A stretch of 43,757 nt of DNA. It comes from Candidatus Methanimicrococcus labiotermitis. GTDB lineage: Archaea > Halobacteriota > Methanosarcinia > Methanosarcinales > Methanosarcinaceae. Position 1 is the first letter of the stretch, and each line of letters opens with the position of its first letter. A program made the translations under genes and the position numbers. Below the pieces are notes generated by a model, which saw nothing but the letters and a program-made list of their open reading frames with translations, ran no database searches and had not been told where the DNA came from. The DNA lies in contig WRCE01000014.1 of the NCBI GenBank assembly GCA_009784005.1, positions 1-43,757 of the forward strand, in the 5' to 3' direction. This document shows positions 1-9,453 of this stretch, in pieces.

Positions 1-910
1 GCAAGCCTCGGCAAAGTCGGGTCATACGGTGTCGAATTCAAAACATAGCCGGCAGGAACAGGCGCGTCAGTCGCCGTCACTGTATAACCGGCCCAAATGT
101 TTGTTAATGCACGGTCGTAAGCGTCAAGATGAGTCGGCGTGGCGCCGGCGAGGTAATATTCGATGTTGATCGTAACGGTGTCGGCTAAATCTTCATCGAG
201 GTAAACCTTCAAAAGGCTGTTATTATCAGCCGCAATCACAGACGCAAGCCTCGGCAAAGTCGGGTCATACGGCGTGGCGTTCAAGATATAGCCGGCAGGG
301 ACAGGCGCGTCAGTCGCCGTCACTGTATAACCGGCCCAAATGTTTGTTAAAGCACGGTCGTAAGCGCTGAGATGAGTCGGCGTGGCGCCGGCGAGGTAAT
401 ATTCGATGTTGATCGTAACGGTTGCAGTCGGATCTGCATCGAGGTAAACCTTCAAAAGGCTGTTGTTATCAGTCGCAATCAAAGACGCAAGCCTCGGCAA
501 AGTCGGGTCATACGGTGTCGAATTCAAGACATAGCCGGTAGGAACGGGTACTTGAGCGGAAGTCACTTCAGAACCGGCCCAAACATCTAAAGTCCTGTCA
601 TAAGCAGTAAGACGAGTCGGCGTAGCCCCCGCAAGATAATATTCAACGTTGATCGTAACGTTGTCACTTCGATTCTCATCCAAATATACCTTCACTGTAC
701 TGCTGTGGTTTGCAATAATCCCTGCAATGGGTGCGGGAAGACCCGGGTCAAACGGAGCGACGGTGGTGGTCAAAACATAACCTGCAGGAACAACGATGTC
801 AGAGACGTTAACAAGACCGCCGGCCCATGTCGTGAAAGTCGTGTCATAAGCGGCAAGACGAGTCGGCGTAGCGCCGGCAAGATAATATTCAATATTAACT
901 GTGACGGTCG
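1..910 (-). repeat. 243-bp tandem protein repeats in the adhesin
   Basis: The same block recurs at positions 1, 244 and 487, an exact 243-bp (81-codon) period, with a more diverged fourth unit reaching about 910. Each unit reads as a MucBP-like module with a conserved EYYLAGATPT start, a WAG motif and PAGY in the middle. The two leftmost units are almost identical at DNA level, which suggests recent duplication or gene conversion. The array continues beyond the window. Confidence 0.9.
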
Positions 911-3900
911 TGGGATCCATGATCCAATTTGCCGTCAGCGACAAATTACCGTAAGCGCCGATAGGAATTGAGTAACCTGTCTGAGGTGTGCTCGGGGGCG
1001 TGAAACCGCTGTCATAAAGGACTGTCCAGCCCTCAAAAGTAAATCCGGGCTTTGAGGGATTACCGATGGCTTTTGGCAAGTCATCTACTCTGTAAATACT
1101 CGGATTGCCGACCGCGTTGGTTCCGCCATCCAAATAATAAGTGATGTCATACTCAGGCACAATCTCGTTATAAATAACGACAGTCTCCGCCACTTGGTCA
1201 AGCACTCTCTCGGGCGCGGGGTTTCCGATGGTTCCCAACTGCGTGGTATTTATGTATTCAAAACTGAAGAAAGTGACGGCGTCATCGCCTATGGGCAGCA
1301 CATAACCCGCCGGCGCCGCCAATTCGACAAGCGCGAAAACGACTCTTTGTGTTCGAATAATACCGTTGGAACCGGAGAAAGTGTAGGTGCCGTCGGCCGC
1401 CGTCGTTCCGGTACCAACGTAGTAGAAAGTCCGGGTACCGAATGTGCGGCTTTGAGCGAGACCGGCAGGTGCAGTCGGATGCGTGCCGGGGTAATTCCAA
1501 TCCGCATAAAGGACGAACTCCGCGCCGCTCAACGACGCATTCGTATCTTCGTCCAACTTATTCAGCGTAAAAGAGGTCTGGCCCGCGCCGCCGGCGCCGC
1601 CGCCGATGCTTTGAATAATACTGTCGCCCGCGACATGACTTTGGAAGTCATTGCCGCGAATCGAAATCGAGTTAGAATAATCAACCCTTTCCCCAACCTC
1701 GCCTCTGACCAAGGCTCTGTAAGTCAGCCTCAGCGATTTGCCGTCAGGAACCATCAATGTAATTTTTTGTTCGCTGTGCTTGATGAGCGTATAATCTACG
1801 TCCTCTGTTAATCTGACCCAATTGCCTGATCCGGGAGACGTTTCCGCATCCAATTGTATAGTACTGAAATAGAAGACAAGCGACGGGCTCATATCATCGA
1901 TAACATCGTATATGCCCGACCCGTCTACAGTAAGCGTCAGAGCCTGCGGATTAATATAAATGAGCGCAGAAGCAGTGTTACCGGCAAACGTCAGTGACTT
2001 TTGCGCGGGATTCACGCCGTATACAATAGAGTAGTGGTTTGTGTAGTCTTGACCGTTGAGCCTGATCGTGGCAGTGTTATCGATTTCAGACTCGCCCAGA
2101 GTTAAACCGGAATCGTCATTAACTTTCATCCGGTAGACGAGTTCATAGGTACGGAATTCAGTTGCAATGTTTGTCAAATCGACGCTGAACGACGTAGGAG
2201 TTGTCGTAATCTGAGACCCGGAGAGTGTGACGACATTGCTGCCTGTGTTGCCGTAAATGTAACTGCTTGGGAAATTATCGGGATTCGGCTGCGTCACCAG
2301 ATAAACAGTATTATTCACCAGCGACATTCTGGGGTCAAATGTGTCGGTAAACAAGGCTTGATTACGCACTTCCATATTACGGAAATCCAAACGGACGCGG
2401 TAATCAACGTATTCATTGCCTTTGTCATACCATGCACCATACTTTTGAAGAGTATAAAATTGTACGATATGGCCTGAACCGACATGTGATTGACTTGGCG
2501 GGACGCCATACATAATATAGGCATAACTGGTGATATAGCCCCCAATGCGTCCGAGATTTGAGGCGGAGAGTGATTGTTTTATCCAATGTTCTAAAGTCTC
2601 TCCCCCAATCATCGTGTCTAACGGAATCTTATATGTAACCGTGAGAACCGTATCCTCATTGTACGGGAAATAGCTGGTTACGGCGTTTGTGCCGATCCCG
2701 AAACTGTTAATGAAAAAGATATCCCATTGGTCTACGGTTCCGACATTGCTGGCATAGTTGTAATCTACGCCATTCTGCAACGTAACCTCAGGATTACTTC
2801 CCACTCGAGCTTTTATTTCAAAGTCTTTGATATTTGTTCCGTAAGTTGCCGGAAGATAAAGAGGCGTAAAAGTTGTTGTTGTGGTGGTGGTACCGGTAAC
2901 ACTCGTCGGATATCGGATGTGGATATTGTTGGTACGCAGATTGAAACTATTGCCGTACATCTCTCCGGGAACCCTGTATGTAACAGTATATTCTATTTCG
3001 CGTGTTGAAGACAACAATCTGTTTCCATGCGTTATACTGAGGCCCTTGGGAATTTTATTCTTTGTTACTGTAAAGGCCGGATCATTCGGAAGGTTGATTG
3101 CCGCCGTGTTTGAATAAATCCAATTTGTATCGCTGGAGATAGATGTTTGGTATATCATCTCAACATAATACACGGTTGTTGCGGGACTTGGGATCAGGTA
3201 CGTAAAACCGGATCCGCTACTGGACGTCGGGGCGACCGAAATGTTGTTGTAACCCGAAATCGGATTCCTGTTTATATCCATGAGTGTCACGAGCAATTCT
3301 TGTCCGGGGGCGCCCATAAGCCCTGTCACGCCCTGCCCGTAAGTATCCGTGATGGTTCTTCCGCTTAGGGGGTCTCTACCGTTGCCGATAAGTGTCATCC
3401 ATGTGATATCATAGTTCGTATAGATCGTTTGTGATGCGTTGTTGGCCGGTACATTCGCGAAATCCTTGCTGATGAAGGTTTCTTGATGATGGCTCCAGAC
3501 ATGCATGTCGTCACAAAGCTTCTCTCCGGCGACAGGGTCGTTGATGTAGACGTACGCGTGATTGTGCAGAAATAATGCATAGTTCATGCGCGCTGACGAC
3601 AAGGTGGCCCAATTGTCAGGAGTTGGCGCATTGCGGTTAACAAGTTTGGTGATGTTCACCGTATATTCAACTGTAATTGTGTCACCCTTGTTGAGTGTAC
3701 CCGAAGGGAAATTGACAGTAAAGTTCGCGTCGTTTGCCGCCCACGTGACCGTCGCCGGTTGGGAGGGGCCGTTGTTGACTTTATAGGTTGCGGCGAATCC
3801 GTCAGCTTTCAAAAAGCTGCCGATATTTGTCTGTATGGCAGTCGGAGCCGAAATTCGAGTAGAATAAGGCCTATCACGAAGTATAATGTCATTCATGTTC

Positions 3901-4895
3901 ACGTTGTTGTCCATGACGGTTGTCGTGATGGTGTATGTGACAGTATTGGTAGCTTTGTCATAGCTTTCCGCTTTGTTGACCACCAGCGGGATAGTTTCAA
4001 GATCGATGTGTATATCTCCGCCGGGGAACGGCAAGTCAACATATTCTCCGCCGAAAATAATCGGCATTTCCATTGTAAAGCTCGCGATGGGATACGCCGC
4101 TCTGTACTCAGAGTTCAGCCTGAAAGTAATCAACCCTGATGGCGCAATCGAGTAGGAGATAGCTTCTAAGTTGTTAGCGCTTGAAATGAATCCGGTGGTT
4201 GTACCGGGAAATGTAATATCGCTCGGCATCTGATAAGTATAATCTGTGTTGGCGGCCATGCGCATGCTGGTTGTGTTCTCTGTAAATGTCATTTCCACCA
4301 AATACGTTTTACCGGAAATGAGCGGTAACTGAGGCGTCACAGGATAGACAATAACGTCTGACGTGTCCTTTATGGTAATGCTTCTCAGGATAGGTGTCAG
4401 GTCATAGGGATCGCCGCTCGTCGGCATGATACCCATAAAAGAGCCTAAAGCGGACATGCCCATCCAATCCATTTCTTCACGAGAGATTCCGCCGGCGCCC
4501 GCGTTTTCGTCGTCGAAATTGAAATCATTTGAAGAAGAAAAGAGGGAATCGAAATTATTGAAGTCATTAAAGCCATTGAAGTCATTAAAGCCGTTGAAGT
4601 CATTAAAGCCGTTGAAGTCATTAAAGCCGTTGAAGTCATCAAAGCCATTGAAGTCATCAAAGCCATTGAAGTCATCAAAGCCATAAAAATCCGAGTCGGA
4701 CGGGGGCGACGAGTCGTCGGCAGCAACAAGGCTGACCGGGACGAGTGAAAATAGAAAAGCAGAAATGACCAAAAGAGTCAGAATTTTGTGCCCCGATATT
4801 TTTCCGTTTCTTTGCGTTAAACCGGAAATATATCTCTTAACAGGGCTTGCGATCTTGTTTTGTACAACTAGTAAAGAAGGAACTGTTCCATACAT
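1..4895 (-). CDS. giant secreted adhesin-like surface protein (C-terminus beyond window)
   Basis: An open frame runs without a stop from the ATG at 4895-4893 to the left edge, giving about 1,631 residues; the C-terminus is missing. A GGTGG ribosome site lies 8 nt before the ATG. A long basic N-region is followed by a hydrophobic segment at about residues 36-58 ending in VAA, read as a signal peptide. Next comes a run of F/N/D/G repeats (about 70-112). The middle ~900 residues are beta-rich and resemble bacterial adhesin stalk domains. A SpaA/Cna-B-like domain lies near 1107-1195, with the typical Lys in its first strand and Glu before APAGY, so an isopeptide bond is possible. An InlB-type (Listeria-Bacteroides) repeat follows near 1246-1326, then four MucBP-like units of about 81 residues. 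The architecture suggests cell-surface attachment. The anchor type cannot be judged because the end is absent. The domain names are my assignments from sequence patterns. Confidence 0.85.
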   Translation of the reverse strand, partial: MYGTVPSLLVVQNKIASPVKRYISGLTQRNGKISGHKILTLLVISAFLFSLVPVSLVAADDSSPPSDSDFYGFDDFNGFDDFNGFDDFNGFNDFNGFNDFNGFNDFNGFNDFNNFDSLFSSSNDFNFDDENAGAGGISREEMDWMGMSALGSFMGIMPTSGDPYDLTPILRSITIKDTSDVIVYPVTPQLPLISGKTYLVEMTFTENTTSMRMAANTDYTYQMPSDITFPGTTTGFISSANNLEAISYSIAPSGLITFRLNSEYRAAYPIASFTMEMPIIFGGEYVDLPFPGGDIHIDLETIPLVVNKAESYDKATNTVTYTITTTVMDNNVNMNDIILRDRPYSTRISAPTAIQTNIGSFLKADGFAATYKVNNGPSQPATVTWAANDANFTVNFPSGTLNKGDTITVEYTVNITKLVNRNAPTPDNWATLSSARMNYALFLHNHAYVYINDPVAGEKLCDDMHVWSHHQETFISKDFANVPANNASQTIYTNYDITWMTLIGNGRDPLSGRTITDTYGQGVTGLMGAPGQELLVTLMDINRNPISGYNNISVAPTSSSGSGFTYLIPSPATTVYYVEMIYQTSISSDTNWIYSNTAAINLPNDPAFTVTKNKIPKGLSITHGNRLLSSTREIEYTVTYRVPGEMYGNSFNLRTNNIHIRYPTSVTGTTTTTTTFTPLYLPATYGTNIKDFEIKARVGSNPEVTLQNGVDYNYASNVGTVDQWDIFFINSFGIGTNAVTSYFPYNEDTVLTVTYKIPLDTMIGGETLEHWIKQSLSASNLGRIGGYITSYAYIMYGVPPSQSHVGSGHIVQFYTLQKYGAWYDKGNEYVDYRVRLDFRNMEVRNQALFTDTFDPRMSLVNNTVYLVTQPNPDNFPSSYIYGNTGSNVVTLSGSQITTTPTSFSVDLTNIATEFRTYELVYRMKVNDDSGLTLGESEIDNTATIRLNGQDYTNHYSIVYGVNPAQKSLTFAGNTASALIYINPQALTLTVDGSGIYDVIDDMSPSLVFYFSTIQLDAETSPGSGNWVRLTEDVDYTLIKHSEQKITLMVPDGKSLRLTYRALVRGEVGERVDYSNSISIRGNDFQSHVAGDSIIQSIGGGAGGAGQTSFTLNKLDEDTNASLSGAEFVLYADWNYPGTHPTAPAGLAQSRTFGTRTFYYVGTGTTAADGTYTFSGSNGIIRTQRVVFALVELAAPAGYVLPIGDDAVTFFSFEYINTTQLGTIGNPAPERVLDQVAETVVIYNEIVPEYDITYYLDGGTNAVGNPSIYRVDDLPKAIGNPSKPGFTFEGWTVLYDSGFTPPSTPQTGYSIPIGAYGNLSLTANWIMDPTTVTVNIEYYLAGATPTRLAAYDTTFTTWAGGLVNVSDIVVPAGYVLTTTVAPFDPGLPAPIAGIIANHSSTVKVYLDENRSDNVTINVEYYLAGATPTRLTAYDRTLDVWAGSEVTSAQVPVPTGYVLNSTPYDPTLPRLASLIATDNNSLLKVYLDADPTATVTINIEYYLAGATPTHLSAYDRALTNIWAGYTVTATDAPVPAGYILNATPYDPTLPRLASVIAADNNSLLKVYLDEDLADTVTINIEYYLAGATPTHLDAYDRALTNIWAGYTVTATDAPVPAGYVLNSTPYDPTLPRL
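4561..4686 (-). repeat. 18-bp coding minisatellite (7 units)
   Basis: Seven 18-bp units lie head to tail inside the adhesin gene and encode a hexapeptide made of D/N, F, N, G and F just after the signal peptide. Third-position changes (att/atc, ccg/cca) keep the peptide constant, so the protein repeat is probably selected. It may form a flexible linker near the cell wall side. Confidence 0.9.
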
Positions 4896-5349
4896 AATTT
4901 ATTCCACCACAATCAAAACCTAATAATAAAATACCCATAATAAAACGTTTTTTTGATATTATAACATTATATTCATAAGAATATAGATGAATAATGAACG
5001 AACTATCTGCTTTAAGATATTTATATTTTTTGAGCAAATTATTCGAATCTTTATTTATGTGAAAATAAATTTCAAATAAAATTCATTTCGATTCCATATG
5101 ATTTTTGAGAAATAATTAATTTTATACAATTCATTGAAATTTGATGAGCAAAAACCCTCAAATTTAGAACAAAAGCACACTATATAATTAAAAATATATT
5201 CTAAAAACCAAAGAATTCGACCTATTTTATATATTCTAAATTAAAAAAGGAACGGACTTATTATCGTAATTTTGTCCTAAAAGAGCAAATTTTCAATAAC
5301 TATATTTTAACAATAATAAAATAACAGATTTTACAACAACCATATTTTA

Positions 5350-5420
5350 ACAATTGTTTAACAATTATTTGACAATTACTTGACAATTACTTGACAATTA
5401 CTTGACAAATAATTGACAAT
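5350..5420. repeat. 11-bp tandem repeat
   Basis: About six degenerate units of the motif acaattacttg lie in the spacer left of the pyrophosphatase gene. They are AT-rich and non-coding, and differ in motif from the other spacer repeats of this window. Confidence 0.7.
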
Positions 5421-5460
5421 AAAAAAAATCGTTTTATCCTGTAAAATATTCCAAAAAAAA

Positions 5461-5618
5461 GGCGATTCATATCGCAACAAAATAAAAAAAAGAAAGGGGA
5501 CTGAAAGTCCCCCCGGAGACAATCCGGGGTGCCGCAGGCACCCCTAAAACTCAAACTGACTCCAATCCTTAAGGAAAAATCGTGACCGGAGCAAAGCGTA
5601 GGCCACGATTTTTTTTTC
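5461..5618 (+). ncRNA. candidate structured small RNA (chained hairpins plus terminator)
   Basis: Within AT-rich DNA a GC-rich patch forms a 5-bp stem (5462-5475), then GGGGACT/AGTCCCC (5496-5512), CCCCGGA/TCCGGGG (5511-5529) and GGGGTGCC/GGCACCCC (5526-5544). The last three overlap, so alternative pairings exist. A 10-bp stem at 5575-5613 is followed on the plus strand by a run of nine T. This looks like a short plus-strand transcript ending in a terminator. I see no clear promoter, and the same stem also lies in the 3' region of the minus-strand pyrophosphatase gene, so it may instead be a 3'-UTR structure. Confidence 0.35.
5575..5613 (-). terminator. hairpin terminator, possibly bidirectional
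   Basis: Ten-base arms AAAAATCGTG and CACGATTTTT flank a 19-nt loop directly after the pyrophosphatase stop codon at 5620. T-rich sequence follows the stem mainly on the plus strand. The loop contains GGAGCAAAGCG, which recurs in the terminator hairpin at 39322. Confidence 0.6.
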
Positions 5619-5619
5619 T

Positions 5620-7665
5620 TTAGATAAGGCCGCCCAACAATCCGCCGCTAATGAAAAGCGTTGCGAAAAGGATGGCGACCATGTTAACGACTTTAATCAA
5701 AGCGTTCAGGCCGGGGCCGGATGTGTCTTTGGCGGGGTCGCCGACGGTGTCGCCGACAACGGCCGCTTTGTGAGCCTCAGAACCTTTGCCGCCGTAAAGA
5801 CCGGATTCGATTAACTTTTTACCGTTATCCCAAGCGCCGCCGGCATTGTTCAGCGTCATGGCAAGCATCAGGCCGACGACAATGATACCGATCAAAAGAC
5901 CGGCGAGGGCTTCGGCGCCGAAAACGATACCGACGAAAATCGGAACAATGATGGCGAGAATTCCCGGAACAACCATTTCGCGAAGAGCGGCGGTTGTCAC
6001 GATATCGACACATTTGCCGTATTCGGGCTTAGCGGTTCCGTCCATAATACCCGGGATTTCCCGGAACTGGCGGCGAACTTCGTCAACGACTTTCATGGCG
6101 GCTTTGCTGACAGCGCGCATTGTGACGGACGAGAAGATGAACGGCAAAAGACCGCCGATCAAAAGACCGACCAAAACGAGCGGGTTGTCAATGGAAAGCG
6201 CGCCCGCGCCCAAATCAACTCTTAACTTATAGTCAGCGAACAACGCAAGCGCACCAAGCGCGGCCGAGCCGATCGCATATCCTTTTGTGACAGCCTTTGT
6301 CGTGTTTCCGACAGCGTCAAGCTCATCAGTCACAACTCTGACGGATTCGGGCTGGTGAGACATTTCAGAAATGCCGCCGGCGTTGTCCGTAATCGGGCCG
6401 TAGCAGTCCAAAGCCACAATCATACCGGTGGTAGAAAGCATGGCGACAGCCGCAATGGCGATACCGTAAAGGCCAAGTGTCGCGTCAGCGGCGCCGCCGA
6501 CAGCGAAGAAGGAAATCAAAATACCGGCAACGATTGCGATAACCGGAAGAGCCGTGCTTTCAAAACCGAAAGACAAACCGGAAATGACGTTGGTACCGGC
6601 GCCTGTCTTGGAAGCGGCGGCGATTTCTTTCACCGGGCGGTATTTGGTCGCCGTGTAATATTCCGTAAAGACGACCATCAAAACCGTAATTGTCATACCG
6701 ACAAGAGCGGCGATGAAGAACCTGTAGTCTCCAATCAAATACTCGGTGATGAAAAAGAACACGACAGCGCTGATAACGGTAGCCGCGGCAACGCCTTTGT
6801 ACAAAGCGTTCATGATATTCTTACTCTTGCCGAGACGGACGAAGAACAAAGAAACGATGGTAATGAAAATAGCCGCCGCGCCGAGCATCAGCGGGTAGAG
6901 AATGGCATTGGGAATCGTGGTCAAAATGAGTGAACCAAGAAGCATTGACGCAAGCAAAGTCACAGCGTAAGTTTCAAACAAGTCCGCGCCCATACCGGCA
7001 CAGTCACCGACGTTGTCACCGACGTTGTCAGCGATAACGGCAGGGTTTCTCGGGTCGTCTTCGGGAATGCCCGCTTCGACTTTACCGACAATGTCTGCGC
7101 CGACGTCAGCCGCTTTTGTGTAAATTCCGCCGCCAACTCTGGCGAACAGGCTGATCAAACTGGCACCGAAACCAAAGCCGATGACTAAGTCAACGTCACC
7201 GTAAAGGATGTAAAACATACTGACACCGATAATAGAAAGGCCGACAACAGCCAATCCCGTCACGGCGCCGCCGCGGAAAGCGACGTTTAAAGCGTGTTCG
7301 AGACCTCTTTTAGCAGCAGCGGCCGTTCTGACATTGGCGCGAACAGACACGTTCATGCCGATGTAGCCGGCAGCCGCCGAAGAAAGCGCGCCGAAAACAA
7401 AGCCGACAGCGACTTTGACGCTGTAATAATCTTCTTTCGGCAAAAGCGCGACAATTAATATTGTCAAGAAAATCGCGACAACCGCGATTGTTTTGTATTG
7501 GCGGTTCAAGTAAGCCATCGCTCCTTCCTGAATGGCCGCCGCAATATCTTGCATCTCTTTTGACCCTTTGTCCTCGCTGAGAACCTTTCTGGCCAAAAGG
7601 GCTGCGAAAAGAAGGCTGATAACACCGGAAATCGGCGCCAGCCAAATTAAGTATCCCAAATCCAT
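5620..7665 (-). CDS. hppA: membrane-bound ion-translocating pyrophosphatase
   Basis: The 681-residue product has about 16 membrane helices and the family's catalytic loops. The [11 protein letters not shown] substrate motif lies at 187-197 and the [12 protein letters not shown] acid cluster at 213-224; a second Asp-rich site is near the C-terminus. It hydrolyses pyrophosphate to phosphate and pumps H+ or Na+ out of the cytoplasm. The diagnostic segment GNTTKAVTK (453-461) has Lys457 and Thr460; family knowledge links Lys/Thr here to K+-independent, usually H+-pumping, enzymes, whereas K+-dependent enzymes have Ala. A GAGAGGT ribosome site precedes the ATG. It is monocistronic by context and is flanked left by a terminator hairpin. 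Family assignment is very secure; the ion pumped is an inference. Confidence 0.97.
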   Translation of the reverse strand: MDLGYLIWLAPISGVISLLFAALLARKVLSEDKGSKEMQDIAAAIQEGAMAYLNRQYKTIAVVAIFLTILIVALLPKEDYYSVKVAVGFVFGALSSAAAGYIGMNVSVRANVRTAAAAKRGLEHALNVAFRGGAVTGLAVVGLSIIGVSMFYILYGDVDLVIGFGFGASLISLFARVGGGIYTKAADVGADIVGKVEAGIPEDDPRNPAVIADNVGDNVGDCAGMGADLFETYAVTLLASMLLGSLILTTIPNAILYPLMLGAAAIFITIVSLFFVRLGKSKNIMNALYKGVAAATVISAVVFFFITEYLIGDYRFFIAALVGMTITVLMVVFTEYYTATKYRPVKEIAAASKTGAGTNVISGLSFGFESTALPVIAIVAGILISFFAVGGAADATLGLYGIAIAAVAMLSTTGMIVALDCYGPITDNAGGISEMSHQPESVRVVTDELDAVGNTTKAVTKGYAIGSAALGALALFADYKLRVDLGAGALSIDNPLVLVGLLIGGLLPFIFSSVTMRAVSKAAMKVVDEVRRQFREIPGIMDGTAKPEYGKCVDIVTTAALREMVVPGILAIIVPIFVGIVFGAEALAGLLIGIIVVGLMLAMTLNNAGGAWDNGKKLIESGLYGGKGSEAHKAAVVGDTVGDPAKDTSGPGLNALIKVVNMVAILFATLFISGGLLGGLI

Positions 7666-7740
7666 TGTATACCTCTCTTTGTACCCGTATTGTTTACGTA
7701 TTTTTATGTTGAATATGTTGAATATGAATAAGCGTTATCG

Positions 7741-7790
7741 AATTAAGTGAAATTAAGTGAAATTAAGTGAAATTAAATGAAATTAAATGA
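7741..7790. repeat. 10-bp tandem repeat, 5 units
   Basis: Five contiguous copies of aattaagtga/aattaaatga lie about 75 bp upstream of the pyrophosphatase start. Confidence 0.85.
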
Positions 7791-8147
7791 AACGATATTC
7801 AAAGGTTAAATTAATGCAAATTGACATTGACATAAGTTAAGCAATTTTACAAAAATGATAATGATAACCTCTCAGCAACTCGCTTCCCGCGTCCGGAACA
7901 GTCGATGCCGAAATATAAAACCGCCCTCGAATTCTTAAACCACAGAATATGAAACAAGACGATAATATGGAATGAGGAATAGCCTAATCATATATAAAAA
8001 TTATTCATAAATCAAGGGAAAACGGCTGTTATCATTGCGAAAACAAATGAACGGCGTTGTAATCGCGCTGAAACAGAACTAACAGAACTGACAGAACTAA
8101 CAGAACTCTACCGGAATGAAACGAAAAAAGAATTGAGAAACCGAAAA

Positions 8148-8340
8148 TCAAACACAAAAAACCACATTAACCACCTCCATTTTCGGAGTTGGGCGATGCG
8201 AAGCAGCGCACAAATACGAAAATGGAGATTTCTGCCAAAAAATAACGAGAAATAACAATCTGTAATTTTTTTGAAAGTGTAATTTTTTTGAAAATGTAAT
8301 TTTTTTTGAAAAACACAAGCAGAAAACAAAAAACAGAAAA
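8148..8340. repeat. dispersed structured repeat, copy 1
   Basis: A core of about 150 bp matches two copies at 20097-20460. It contains the inverted pair CTCCATTTTCG / CGAAAATGGAG (arms near 8175 and 8217), enclosing a smaller hairpin GCG-TGC-gaa-GCA-CGC, and then runs of T preceded by tgtaat. A-rich simple sequence follows. No transposase or target-site duplication is visible. Confidence 0.85.
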
Positions 8341-8421
8341 GGGAAAAACAGAAAAAGAAAAAACAGAAAAAGAGAAAAAGAGAAAAACACTGAAACTTAT
8401 TTCAATAAAAAATGAAATAAA

Positions 8422-8883
8422 TCAGCACTCGCTCTTTCTGATTTGAAGAACGCCTGCTTCGATTTCATTCGGCACATTCGCCAAAAAGACGATGGTGCGA
8501 ATGCCGGCATCTTGCGCTTTTAAAATCATGTCAATTCTTTCAGGCTCCAATTCCTTGGTGCCGCTTAAAACGCAGAAAGCTTTGATTTCGCCGGTATCGA
8601 CGAAGTAATCAAAACAGCAGCCGGAAATTTTCAAGAAGCCGACAACGGTTTTCAATTCATCCCACGAATCGGTCAAGTGAACATTGCGGGCGCCGCCGTT
8701 TTGGACATACCAGTCGCGGGTAATGCTCGGATAAGCGGCGTGCTGGCTGTTGATATCATCTAAAATCTTTTGGATTTTTTCAGCGTCCCTTGAGACGGAA
8801 TAAAAACGCCAGTGATTGTCTGTAAAATACCGCTCGGCCAAAACGCCGAAAATCTTCATCTTGTCTTGGTAGTCAATTCTCAT
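8422..8883 (-). CDS. hypothetical protein, 153 aa
   Basis: The frame is supported by an AGGTGA ribosome site 5 nt before the ATG and by coding-like composition. The soluble, acidic product has no signal peptide or membrane helix. It has a paired Cys at about residue 89 (CCF) and a C-terminal segment with alternating hydrophobics that may be a Rossmann-like half. I do not recognise the family. The neighbours are the pyrophosphatase on one side and the DHPS-like gene on the other, both separated by long repeat-bearing spacers, so no operon partner gives a clue. Confidence 0.75.
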   Translation of the reverse strand: MRIDYQDKMKIFGVLAERYFTDNHWRFYSVSRDAEKIQKILDDINSQHAAYPSITRDWYVQNGGARNVHLTDSWDELKTVVGFLKISGCCFDYFVDTGEIKAFCVLSGTKELEPERIDMILKAQDAGIRTIVFLANVPNEIEAGVLQIRKSEC

Positions 8884-9453
8884 TCTGTCACCTGAAAAAT
8901 ATCAAAATACAAAGAAGTCAAATGAATGATGTATTACATTATTTCATTATTTCATTATTTCAATTTTGGTTAATAGCAGTTATGCAGTTAAGCAATTAAG
9001 CAGTTATCAAGTGATTATCAATTATTTTTCAAATTATTAATATCCTCCCCCGAAACAGCGATTTTGAGGGGAATTTGATACCTCATGAATTTTCCGTCTC
9101 GAAGATATCTCAAAGATATCACGAAGGTATCTCAAAGGTATCTCAATGGTATCTCAAAGGTATCTCAATGGTATCTCAAAGGTATCTCAAAGGTATCTCA
9201 AAGGTATCTCAATGATATCACAAAGATCTCAAAGATATCACAATGATATCACAAGGTATCTCAATGGTATCTCAAAGGTATCTCAAAGATATCTCAAAGA
9301 TATCTCAATGGTATCTCAAAGGTATCTCAATGATATCACAAAGTATCTCAATGATATCACAAAGACCTCAAAGGTATCTCAAAGATATCACAAAGACCTC
9401 AAAGGTATCTCAAAGATATTATTCAATACTCAACGGATTTGACCGCCATTGGT
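8884..9453. other. 570-bp spacer with a long minisatellite
   Basis: The right two thirds are one minisatellite (9098-9422). The left part has short direct repeats (ttatttca at 8938-8961; gcagttaag at 8970-9010) and the upstream region of the 153-aa gene. No gene is supported. Confidence 0.7.
9098..9422. repeat. 10-11 bp minisatellite, about 30 units
   Basis: Units of the type aaggtatctca and aagatatcaca alternate over 325 bp. The near 11-bp period keeps several reading frames open on the plus strand, but the resulting peptide is only a repeat translation. The array lies immediately 3' of the DHPS-like gene. Confidence 0.9.

Larger units (their letters stand above)
4896..5619. other. AT-rich spacer with promoter region, short repeats and hairpins
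   Basis: This 724-bp gap has no convincing protein gene. The part near 4900-5060 should hold the adhesin promoter; an A/T stretch at about 5015-5032 could be its TATA box on the minus strand, but this is weak. From 5350 to 5420 an 11-bp motif (caattacttga) is repeated. A GC-rich hairpin cluster and a T-run-terminated stem occupy 5461-5618. Confidence 0.6.
7666..8421. other. 756-bp spacer with repeats
   Basis: No supported gene. It holds a 10-bp repeat (7741-7790), a slightly GC-richer patch at about 7865-7945 whose origin is unclear, a short cagaacta repeat (8071-8108) and one copy of a structured dispersed repeat (8148-8340). Confidence 0.6.

Noticed and set aside
1194-1811. Plus-strand frame of 205 codons inside the adhesin gene
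   Set aside because: It is antisense to a continuous, domain-bearing minus-strand frame and has Arg-rich shadow composition.
4837-5037. 66-codon minus-strand frame at the adhesin start
   Set aside because: It overlaps the adhesin N-terminus in another frame and has no ribosome site or family resemblance.
6355-6933. Plus-strand frame of 192 codons antisense to the pyrophosphatase
   Set aside because: The minus-strand frame is an unmistakable pyrophosphatase; the antisense frame is a shadow.
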